Assembly: GCA_031546985.1 (NCBI GenBank) | Contig: JAVBJN010000091.1 | Coordinates: 1-38,555 of the forward strand | DNA length: 38,555 nucleotides | From: JAVBJN01 sp031546985 | GTDB lineage: Bacteria; Bacteroidota; Bacteroidia; Chitinophagales; Chitinophagaceae | Reading direction: 5' to 3' | Shown here: piece by piece, positions 15,572 to 21,629 of the stretch | How the letters are laid out: every line of letters begins with the position of its first letter | How positions within the stretch are numbered: position 1 is the stretch's first letter | Notes under the pieces: model-generated | What the model was told of the DNA's origin: nothing | Seen by the model: the letters and a program-made list of their open reading frames with translations, nothing else | Database searches by the model: none | Position numbers and translations under genes: made by a program

Positions 15572-16555
15572 TTAGGCAGCCACCACTTCCTTATTGTATT
15601 TGTTGCGGTATTCAGTGGGAGAGAGGCCGGTAGTTTTACGAAAGATGGTGCGGAACGCCTTAATATCGGAGTAGCCTACCTCATACATTACTTCATTTAT
15701 GTTTTTGCGGCTGGTTTCGAAGCTCTTTTTTGCAGCCTCCATTTTTACCCGCTGTATATATTCGGTAACGGTATTGCAGGTGGCTTTTTTAAACCTGCGC
15801 TCCAGGCTTCGGCGGCCCAGCGCCAGCATAGATGCGAGTTGGTCTACCGTAATTTTGTCTTCAAAATTGGTTTCAATAAACTCCTGCGCTTTTTTTACCG
15901 ATTCGTCTTCGTGCGCTTTTTGCCCCTGGAAAATGATAAACGGCGATTGGCTGTACCGGTCTATATCTATCATAAAGGCTTTGGCGGTAAGAATGGCAAT
16001 GTCGCGGCCCGCAAATTTCTCTATCAGGTACACCAGCAGGTTCAGGTAAGAATATGCACCACCACTGGTGTAAATGCCATCTTCCTCGGTCATGATCTTA
16101 TCATCTACCAGGTTGGCATTGGGGAATGCTTTTCTGAATTCGTTGGCAAAGCGCCAGTGTGTAGCGCATTGCTTACCGGTTAGCAGGCCGGTAGCCGCAA
16201 GAAAAAAGGTACCTACACAAAAGCTGGCTATTTCTGCACCGCGGCTGTATTGTTGTATAATCCACGGAATAAAAGCTTCGTTGTTGCTGATGCCAATGCT
16301 GGGATCGCCCATAATGGCAGGCACAATAATAAGATCGGTTTGCGCCACGTCGCCGATCAGTATATCGGGGTTCACCGTAAATAATCCGTTGCGTTGGGAT
16401 GTTTCTTTGGCCAGCCCTACCAGCTGGATGTTAAACATAGGCTCGCGCCCTGCCGAAGCCAGCAGGCCGTTTACTTCAGAGAAGATCTGGTGTGTGCCCT
16501 CAATATTGCTCAGGCTCGTGTGGCCGCGAGGAACAAGTATGGAGATGTGTTTCAT
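15572..16555 (-). CDS. GlxA-family transcriptional regulator (DJ-1/PfpI domain plus AraC HTH)
   Basis: Regulator of 327 residues. The N-terminal DJ-1/PfpI-like domain covers about 3-185; SFCVGTFFLA places a cysteine at 113, the position of the DJ-1 nucleophile elbow. The C-terminal AraC domain (about 218-320) has both helix-turn-helix units and ends with SPTEYRNKYN. Family members sense small molecules or stress. It is a single-gene unit with its own terminator, divergent from the VOC/DHFR pair, which may be its target. A perfect -7 box ends four bases before the ATG, so the mRNA may be leaderless. Confidence 0.9.
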   Translation of the reverse strand: MKHISILVPRGHTSLSNIEGTHQIFSEVNGLLASAGREPMFNIQLVGLAKETSQRNGLFTVNPDILIGDVAQTDLIIVPAIMGDPSIGISNNEAFIPWIIQQYSRGAEIASFCVGTFFLAATGLLTGKQCATHWRFANEFRKAFPNANLVDDKIMTEEDGIYTSGGAYSYLNLLVYLIEKFAGRDIAILTAKAFMIDIDRYSQSPFIIFQGQKAHEDESVKKAQEFIETNFEDKITVDQLASMLALGRRSLERRFKKATCNTVTEYIQRVKMEAAKKSFETSRKNINEVMYEVGYSDIKAFRTIFRKTTGLSPTEYRNKYNKEVVAA

Positions 16556-16559
16556 ATGG

Positions 16560-16587
16560 CAAAGATAAAGAATGTTATTGTCGCAAA
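16560..16587 (-). promoter_or_regulatory. Promoter of the GlxA-type regulator gene
   Basis: On the minus strand a -33 TTTG (16584-16587) is separated by 16 bases from a perfect -7 box TATCTTTG (16560-16567). The box ends four bases before the start codon. Confidence 0.5.
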
Positions 16588-16638
16588 TAACGCCTCATAT
16601 TGCCGTATTTGCACCCTGCAGACCAATGGCCCGTCGCG

Positions 16639-16646
16639 TAGCTTTG
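16639..16646 (+). promoter_or_regulatory. Putative -7 box for the VOC/DHFR-family operon
   Basis: TAGCTTTG matches the Bacteroidota -7 consensus, 41 bases before the VOC start. The nearest TTTG upstream (16608-16611) is 27 bases away, longer than usual. Confidence 0.4.
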
Positions 16647-16687
16647 TATAAGGGCATACGCCCGAATTATTTGAACGACTGAACGAT

Positions 16688-17089
16688 ATGAGAGCGATTG
16701 AAGTCATTTCCATCCCGGTTTCGGACCAGGACAAAGCGAGGGAGTTTTATCTTAAACTGGGATTTGAATTGCTGGTAGAAGCGCCAATGGGAAACGGGCA
16801 AACCTGGTTGCAGATGGGCCTGCCCGGGCAGGTTACCACCATAGCGCTGGTAAGCTGGTGGCCCTACCGGGAGGTGGAGATGAAAGCGGGTACGCTGCAT
16901 GGCCTTATCCTGGAGACAGACGATATAGAAGCTGATGTGCGCCGGTTTATAGCCAAGGGCGTTTTTGCAGGAAAAAGAGGTCCGCATTGTTTTGATGCCG
17001 CTACCATTAACGACACTCCGCTGGGCAAGTTTGTGCACTTTACCGATCCCGATGGTAATGGCATTAACCTGCACCAGTTTAAACCATAA
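16688..17089 (+). CDS. VOC superfamily (glyoxalase/bleomycin-resistance-like) protein
   Basis: Protein of 133 residues with the two beta-alpha-beta-beta-beta halves of a VOC domain. It opens with VISIPVSDQDKAREFYLKLG, the classic first half, and ends with HFTDPDGNGINLHQFKP, where the DPDGN turn and the following N/H residue sit at a ligand position. The substrate is unknown; related small proteins are annotated as glyoxalase-like or antibiotic-binding. It begins a two-gene operon with the DHFR-family gene (gap of 15 bases). Confidence 0.85.
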   Translation: MRAIEVISIPVSDQDKAREFYLKLGFELLVEAPMGNGQTWLQMGLPGQVTTIALVSWWPYREVEMKAGTLHGLILETDDIEADVRRFIAKGVFAGKRGPHCFDAATINDTPLGKFVHFTDPDGNGINLHQFKP

Positions 17090-17104
17090 CCCAACTGCCC
17101 CGCC

Positions 17105-17665
17105 ATGAGAAAAGTAATATTCCAGGTCATGATTTCGCTCGACGGTTTTTTTGAAGGCGAGGCGCATGATATATCCTGGCATAATGTAGATGATGAATTC
17201 AATGCCTACGCCATCGATCTGCTGCACAAAGCCGATGCCTTACTGTTTGGCCGCGTTACCTACGAGCTTATGGCCTCGTACTGGCCTGCCGCAGCGGCTT
17301 TAACGAACGATCCTGTTGTAGCCGGGCTTATGAATACGCTGCCCAAATACGTGTTTTCCAAAACATTGCCTGCTGCTGCCTGGCTGCATACCACGCTGGT
17401 TAAAGAAGACGCGGTAGAAGAGCTGGCTGCCCTTAAAGCGCAGTCCGGGAAAGACCTGGTTATTCTGGGCAGTTCCAGTCTGGCAAAAAATTGGCTGGTG
17501 CATGGCCTCATAGATGAGTGCCGCATTATTGTAAACCCGGTTGTTTTGGGTAGCGGCAAAACCCTTTTTGAAGGTATAACTGCGCACCTGGCACTTAAAC
17601 TGGCCGATACCCGGCGGTTTGAATCTGGTAATGTAATGCTTACCTATATACCTGCATTGGTGTAG
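17105..17665 (+). CDS. Dihydrofolate reductase family (RibD C-terminal-like) protein
   Basis: Protein of 186 residues. It starts with VIFQVMISLDGFFEG, the typical first strand and loop of the YwjB/YyaP-type DHFR family, and contains LLFGRVTYELMASYW and DLVILGSSSLAKNWLVHGLIDE, the nucleotide-binding region. NADPH-dependent reductase activity is likely; the substrate is unknown. The pairing with a VOC protein is common in Bacteroidota accessory operons. Confidence 0.87.
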   Translation: MRKVIFQVMISLDGFFEGEAHDISWHNVDDEFNAYAIDLLHKADALLFGRVTYELMASYWPAAAALTNDPVVAGLMNTLPKYVFSKTLPAAAWLHTTLVKEDAVEELAALKAQSGKDLVILGSSSLAKNWLVHGLIDECRIIVNPVVLGSGKTLFEGITAHLALKLADTRRFESGNVMLTYIPALV

Positions 17666-17720
17666 CACAAAGCAATCCTGATCAGAGCTGGGCTGGTTGT
17701 GGTATGGATCAATTTTTTGT

Positions 17721-17762
17721 GTAACCAAAAGGTTTCATGTAAATTAGAAACCCAAAGGTTAC
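17721..17762 (+). promoter_or_regulatory. Two-site operator of the ArsR-type regulator gene
   Basis: GTAACCAAAAGGTTTC (17721-17736) and GAAACCCAAAGGTTAC (17747-17762) are each near-palindromic (AACC-N4-GGTT) and are inverted relative to each other, with centres 26 bases apart. A near-consensus -7 element (TAAATTAG, 17740-17747) lies between them, with a TTG at 17717-17719. The second site ends five bases before the ATG, so autoregulation is likely. Confidence 0.65.
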
Positions 17763-17767
17763 CTATT

Positions 17768-18121
17768 ATGAGGAGAGATACTTTCCAGGCCATAGCCGAC
17801 CCTACCCACAGGGCCATACTCGATATGGTGGCGTACCAGCCCCTCAACATCAATGCCATTGCCGGGCAATTTGAAGTAAGCCGCACCGCTATTTATAAAC
17901 ATATTAAGATACTGGTAGAGTGTGGCCTGGTAGCAATACAACAGCAGGGGCGTGAGCGCTTTTGTGAGGCGCAGCTGGCGCACCTTAGTGAGGTGGCGAT
18001 GTGGATGGACCAATACAAGGCTTTTTGGAAAACAAAACACGATGTACCGGAAGAGCCAGAAAACGTAAAAGAAAAAAAAGCAGGCAAGCACAAAAAGAAA
18101 AAGAGCGGAAAGAAGAAATGA
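17768..18121 (+). CDS. ArsR-family winged-helix transcriptional regulator
   Basis: Regulator of 117 residues. It has the family pattern FQAIADPTHRAILDMV followed by a winged helix (INAIAGQFEVSRTAIYKHIKIL as recognition region) and the wing around CGLVAIQQQGRERF. This matches the non-metal ArsR type that is often encoded with SRPBCC/AHA1 proteins, and no metal-binding cysteine cluster is visible. The last 20 or so residues are very rich in lysine. The start at 17768 is preferred to the frame's earlier start at 17699, because the operator lies between them and MRRDTFQAIADP is the usual N-terminus. Confidence 0.87.
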   Translation: MRRDTFQAIADPTHRAILDMVAYQPLNINAIAGQFEVSRTAIYKHIKILVECGLVAIQQQGRERFCEAQLAHLSEVAMWMDQYKAFWKTKHDVPEEPENVKEKKAGKHKKKKSGKKK

Positions 18122-18147
18122 TAGCCCTTGGCTCAAATGTATGAGAC

Positions 18148-18179
18148 TAATTCGTATGTGCTATATTTTTAATTCGTAT
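18148..18179 (+). promoter_or_regulatory. Direct repeats in the DoxX gene promoter
   Basis: TAATTCGTAT occurs twice, at 18148-18157 and 18170-18179, 22 bases apart start to start (about two helical turns). The AT-rich segment between them (TATATTTT, 18162-18169) resembles a -7 box. Confidence 0.45.
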
Positions 18180-18216
18180 ATTGATTAATAATCATCCAAA
18201 CCAAAACGAAAGAATT

Positions 18217-18594
18217 ATGAAAATCGCAGTCATTGTTGTTCGTGTCCTTATGGGCCTCATGTTCCTCTTTTCCTCCGTTTCCTTTTTCCTTAAACTTTTT
18301 CCGGTGCCTGAAATGGCAGGTAATATGAAAACGTTTAACGAAGGGATTATGGCTTCGGGTTACCTTATGAACCTGATTAAAATTACAGAGTTGCTTTGCG
18401 GCCTGGCTTTGCTCATAGGCCGTTACGTGCCGCTTGCTACCGTGGTTATTTTTCCGGTTACCCTTAACATCTTGTGCGTGCACCTGTTCATAGCGCCGGA
18501 GGGCCTGGGGGTGGCTATTCCGTTAATGCTGTGCAACCTTTTTCTGGCCTATGCCTACCGCGATCATTACCGGGGCTTGCTCGCCGCCAAATAA
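18217..18594 (+). CDS. DoxX-like family membrane protein
   Basis: Small integral membrane protein of 125 residues with four hydrophobic segments. The first is MKIAVIVVRVLMGLMFLFSS, typical of the DoxX/DoxX-like family, and the middle LIKITELLCGLALLIGRYVPL is the conserved second/third segment. Function in this family is poorly defined (thiosulfate oxidation-associated or respiratory accessory roles are proposed for relatives). I use the ATG at 18217; an in-frame TTG at 18181 would add 12 polar residues that do not fit. Confidence 0.83.
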   Translation: MKIAVIVVRVLMGLMFLFSSVSFFLKLFPVPEMAGNMKTFNEGIMASGYLMNLIKITELLCGLALLIGRYVPLATVVIFPVTLNILCVHLFIAPEGLGVAIPLMLCNLFLAYAYRDHYRGLLAAK

Positions 18595-18602
18595 CGAAAC
18601 GT

Positions 18603-19091
18603 TTATACCAGCGATTTCAACATCCATACATCGCAGCCAAAATGCCCGGTATTGCCCAGCGGCTGACTGAGGTAGCTAAACCCGAATTTTTCGTATACCG
18701 AAACGGCTTTCTTTAGTTCGGGCATGGTTTCGAGGTAGCATTGGGTATAGCCCATTTGCCGGGCCTGCTCCAGGCAGCGGTCTATAAGCATGCGGCCTAC
18801 ACCTTTGCCCCTGGCTGCGGCAGAAAGGTACATTTTAACCAGCTCGCAGGTACCATTGGGCAAGCCTGCAGTAGGGTAAATGCCTGCGCCGCCCAACAGT
18901 GTATCGCCATCGTGCGCTACAAAGTAGAGGGAGCCTTGTTGCTGAAACAGATCATAAAGATGGTCGGTGCTTTCATCGTAGAAAACAGTGCCCGGTTTAT
19001 TGGCGCCAAACTCGGTAAGTGCAGTACGTATGATGGCGGCAAGCGCTGCATTGTCGGTGGGTTGTATGAGGCGAACAGAGACATTGTGCAT
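18603..19091 (-). CDS. GNAT family N-acetyltransferase
   Basis: Acetyltransferase of 162 residues. The acetyl-CoA-binding motif is ARGKGVGRMLIDRCLEQAR (about 103-121), preceded by ELVKMYLSAA and followed by LETMPELKKAVSVYEKFGF, the canonical GNAT order. The substrate is unknown. It converges on the DoxX gene (8-base gap). The ATG at 19091 is preferred over a TTG two codons upstream. A perfect -7 box (TAACTTTG on the minus strand) ends three bases before this ATG, suggesting a leaderless message. Confidence 0.88.
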   Translation of the reverse strand: MHNVSVRLIQPTDNAALAAIIRTALTEFGANKPGTVFYDESTDHLYDLFQQQGSLYFVAHDGDTLLGGAGIYPTAGLPNGTCELVKMYLSAAARGKGVGRMLIDRCLEQARQMGYTQCYLETMPELKKAVSVYEKFGFSYLSQPLGNTGHFGCDVWMLKSLV

Positions 19092-19094
19092 AAT

Positions 19095-19102
19095 CAAAGT
19101 TA
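19095..19102 (-). promoter_or_regulatory. -7 box immediately upstream of the GNAT gene
   Basis: TAACTTTG on the minus strand matches TAnnTTTG exactly and ends three bases before the start codon at 19091. No good -33 TTTG is visible. Confidence 0.4.
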
Positions 19103-19137
19103 CCGGATTGGTATAAAAAATACGGATTGTAATACAT

Positions 19138-19168
19138 AAAAAAAGACGTGATGCATCACGTCTTTTTT
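19138..19168. terminator. Palindromic terminator after the first XRE/S24-like gene
   Basis: AAAAAGACGTGATG and its exact complement CATCACGTCTTTTT form a long uninterrupted stem with U-runs on both strands. It lies downstream of the minus-strand XRE gene and insulates the GNAT gene. Confidence 0.82.
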
Positions 19169-19198
19169 GTTTAACCCAGAGGCCGGGCGGTGCTCCGG

Positions 19199-19852
19199 TT
19201 AAAATAATTCGATATTGGCCTTTACCTTAAAAACCACGAAAACCTGGTCGTAGTTGAGCACGTATTCCGGGTATTTTTCGGGGTTATTGCTCACCAGTCG
19301 CATGCTGGATGGCCCATTGGGGTACAGCCTGCGCAAATGCCCCTCCTGGTTGTTGTCTATTACATAATAGATCTCTCCGGGTGTAATGGCATTTTTGTTT
19401 TGCATCAGTTTTACCGCAATAGCATTACGGCTGTTAAACTGGGGCTCCATAGCGCTGTTGCGCACCATAATGGTGCCATGCACAGGGCCAATAAAAGCGC
19501 AGCGGACCGGATCAATTGCCATTTCCCAGCAATTGTTTTCGATGCTCAATACATCTCCGGCAGTCTTGTATTCGTCTGGCTCTACAAATTTCAGACGTAT
19601 ATCCTTCCCTTCTTCGTCTTTAATGTGAATAAAAACCGGTTCTGTAACCAGCTGCTCGCGGTGGATGAAGTAGTCTTCTTCTACCTGGAAGTAGTCGCAT
19701 AGCCGGTTAATGAAGGTGTAGGGAGGAACATTTTTTCCTACTTCCCAGTTAGATACACTGGGCATGGTACTGCCAATTTCTGAGGCCAGTTTTTTCTGCG
19801 TTAAACCCGCCCTCTTACGAAGGTCTTTGAGTTTGGTGCCATTGAATTGCAT
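19199..19852 (-). CDS. XRE-family regulator with S24-like C-terminal domain (copy 1)
   Basis: Repressor-like protein of 217 residues. An XRE helix-turn-helix covers about 1-65 (LRKRAGLTQKKLASEIGSTM then SVSNWEVGK). The C-terminal half (about 120-217) has the LexA/CI-type S24 fold, with HGTIMVRNSAMEPQF and GEIYYVIDNNQEGHLRRLYP. At the catalytic positions Ala134 replaces the Ser of the SM motif and Arg174 replaces the Lys of the VKRL-like motif. The fold is probably kept for dimerisation or ligand sensing without self-cleavage. It is a tandem paralogue of the next gene upstream and has its own promoter and terminator. Confidence 0.87.
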   Translation of the reverse strand: MQFNGTKLKDLRKRAGLTQKKLASEIGSTMPSVSNWEVGKNVPPYTFINRLCDYFQVEEDYFIHREQLVTEPVFIHIKDEEGKDIRLKFVEPDEYKTAGDVLSIENNCWEMAIDPVRCAFIGPVHGTIMVRNSAMEPQFNSRNAIAVKLMQNKNAITPGEIYYVIDNNQEGHLRRLYPNGPSSMRLVSNNPEKYPEYVLNYDQVFVVFKVKANIELF

Positions 19853-19889
19853 AGGCGATTGATAGAGATTTGGTTATAGCCGAATACCA

Positions 19890-19929
19890 ACTGGCTTATA
19901 CATCCAGTCAGTGAACAGACACAAATATA
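19890..19929 (-). promoter_or_regulatory. Promoter and operator-like region of XRE copy 1
   Basis: A perfect minus-strand -7 box TATATTTG lies at 19922-19929. Just downstream are CAGTGAAC (19909-19916) and the inverted repeat ACTGG (19890-19894) / CCAGT (19904-19908). CAGTGAAC also occurs at the same place before copy 2. Confidence 0.5.
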
Positions 19930-19975
19930 GGTGAAGCGCCAGAATCCGGTATATGCAGTGGTTGTTTTACGGTGG

Positions 19976-20632
19976 TTAAAACAAACCGATATTGGCTTTT
20001 ACTTTAAAAATGACGAAGATATGGCTGTAGGCCAGGATGTACTCCGGGTAAGTGTCGGGATTGTTGCTTACCAGCCGCACACCTGCATCGCCATGGGGAT
20101 ATAGCCTGCGCAAATGTCCCTCCTGGTTATTGTCTATTACATAATACACTTCGCCGGGCGTAATAGCGTTTTTGTGCTTCAGTAATTTTACCGCAATGGC
20201 ATTGCTGCTGTTAAACTCGGGTTCCATAGCACGGTTGCGTACCATGATAGTGCCATTAACAGGGCCAATGAACGAACTGCGTACCTGGTCTATAGCCAGC
20301 TCCCAGGAGCCATCTGCATTACCCGATAGGTCGCCCGCGGTTTTGTGCTCGTCGGGATCCACAAATTTCAATTGAATGGCTTTGCCGTCTTCGGTATAAA
20401 TGGTGTACGACGGTTCCGATTCTGAGAGCGGCCCTTGCTGGATGAGGAAATAATCTTCTTCTACTTTAAAGAAGTCGCAGAGTTTGAAGATGAACTCGTA
20501 GGGCGGATCGTTTTTGCCTACTTCCCAGTTAGAAACGCTGGGCATGGTACTGCCAATCTCGTCGGCCAGCTGGGTTTGGGTTAAGCCAGCTCTTTTGCGA
20601 AGGGTTTTGAGTTTGCTTCCGTTGAATTGCAT
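19976..20632 (-). CDS. XRE-family regulator with S24-like C-terminal domain (copy 2)
   Basis: Paralogue of the downstream gene, 218 residues and alignable end to end: the same MQFNG start, the same SVSNWEVGK recognition region, and the same ITPGE-YYVIDNNQEGHLRRLYP block. Ala135 and Arg175 occupy the S24 Ser and Lys positions, so the dyad is lost here too. The main differences are in the linker (about 65-115). A separate promoter with a dyad upstream suggests that each copy is expressed on its own. The targets are unknown; cross-regulation between the copies is likely from the shared operator sequence. Confidence 0.87.
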   Translation of the reverse strand: MQFNGSKLKTLRKRAGLTQTQLADEIGSTMPSVSNWEVGKNDPPYEFIFKLCDFFKVEEDYFLIQQGPLSESEPSYTIYTEDGKAIQLKFVDPDEHKTAGDLSGNADGSWELAIDQVRSSFIGPVNGTIMVRNRAMEPEFNSSNAIAVKLLKHKNAITPGEVYYVIDNNQEGHLRRLYPHGDAGVRLVSNNPDTYPEYILAYSHIFVIFKVKANIGLF

Positions 20633-20664
20633 AGGCGGTTGTTGGGTATTGGTTTGATGCGAAT

Positions 20665-20708
20665 GTTCACTGATTCATATAGCCAAACAGTGAACGAACA
20701 CAAATATA
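20665..20708 (-). promoter_or_regulatory. Promoter and dyad operator of XRE copy 2
   Basis: A perfect 8-bp inverted repeat, GTTCACTG (20665-20672) and CAGTGAAC (20688-20695), lies next to a perfect minus-strand -7 box TATATTTG (20701-20708). A -33-like TTG (minus strand, 20727-20729) is 18 bases away. The dyad would cover the transcription start. Confidence 0.58.
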
Positions 20709-20994
20709 GATGATAAACCTCAATTGCAATAAGATCGCATGGTTTAAAACCCGGATATATGGCTTTAAGGCCTGGAAATGAAGGAGATCGGAAATAATGG
20801 GGAAATAATGGTGTCTGATTTATTAATCGCCGCTACTATGAATTGCGCTGGTTTCATACAGGAAATTTTAGGTTTACTACCAATAAATTGTATATGTGAA
20901 TGATAAATATTTGAAAAATAAAACAAAATAACTGTAATTCACATGAAAATAACTCGTTATCGAGTAACCAATCAATGAACAAATATAATTGTGT
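20709..20994. other. AT-rich intergenic region before the small basic protein gene
   Basis: No ORF or RNA recognised. It contains the 5-bp inverted repeat ACTCG-TTAT-CGAGT (20952-20965) and a TGAACAAATATA segment (20976-20987) that resembles the regions before both XRE genes. Confidence 0.4.
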
Positions 20995-21225
20995 ATGAAA
21001 AAGAAAACTAAAACCATTTTGCCGATTGAAACGGTAGAGATTACGGTGAAGGAGCTGAGAGAACTGAAATTCTTTTTTGCGGTAAAAGGCCGGAAGATGC
21101 GATGTACCCGCGAAAAGGGTGTGGCCAGGGTTACCCTGTTTAATTTTTTGCTGAGCGGGCGGGTACGGCGCGATATCCTGGAGAAGATCCGGAGTTTTAA
21201 GGCCGAATACCCAATTGATGAATGA
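20995..21225 (+). CDS. Small basic hypothetical protein
   Basis: Unrecognised protein of 76 residues. It starts MKKKTKTILPIETVEITVKEL, followed by a strongly basic middle (about 32-45: KGRKMRCTREKGVARV) and a basic C-terminal helix (GRVRRDILEKIRSFK). There is no signal peptide. The charge pattern suggests nucleic-acid or phospholipid contact, but no family is evident. The ATG at 20995 is preferred over a TTG two codons earlier. It has its own terminator and stands alone between the XRE pair and the large-protein array. Confidence 0.62.
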   Translation: MKKKTKTILPIETVEITVKELRELKFFFAVKGRKMRCTREKGVARVTLFNFLLSGRVRRDILEKIRSFKAEYPIDE

Positions 21226-21268
21226 TAGTTTGTAAGTGCTTATTTAAATTGTTGAGCTACCAGTGAAT

Positions 21269-21304
21269 GCCCGGTTAAAGCGTTAGCCTTTGCCGGGCTT
21301 TTTT
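21269..21304 (+). terminator. Terminator of the small basic protein gene
   Basis: GCCCGG (21269-21274) pairs with CCGGGC (21293-21298), extended by an inner AAAG/CTTT pairing, and is followed by six T. Confidence 0.78.
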
Positions 21305-21510
21305 ATGTCTTGTTCTATAATAACAGCCGGTTGCTTTGTGTGGCTAATGGTGTATTGTATTGGTTACCATCGTAATGTGATTGGGTATAGTGGTTGCTGG
21401 CAAGCATTGAATAACGGGTGCCGGATATGGTAAGAGCTGCGGCTATTTTTCCTTTTCTCATAAAAAACCAATAATTCATCATTTATATCCTGCCTGATAA
21501 CAGCATTTTT

Positions 21511-21539
21511 CCAACGTTTATCAATTTATATACGTCTTC
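21511..21539 (+). promoter_or_regulatory. ECF-like promoter of large T9SS protein A
   Basis: CCAACGTT (21511-21518) and GTCTTC (21534-21539), with 18 bases between CCAAC and GTC. It is the weakest of five copies at the -10 part, where the others have GTCTAT. Confidence 0.55.
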
Positions 21540-21629
21540 TTTAGAACAAGAAGTTCTTCTATGGAATCCTGAAAATATTCTTATATTGGAGAACGTAATG
21601 TGTATTTATGGATTAAAACAACTCTACAC

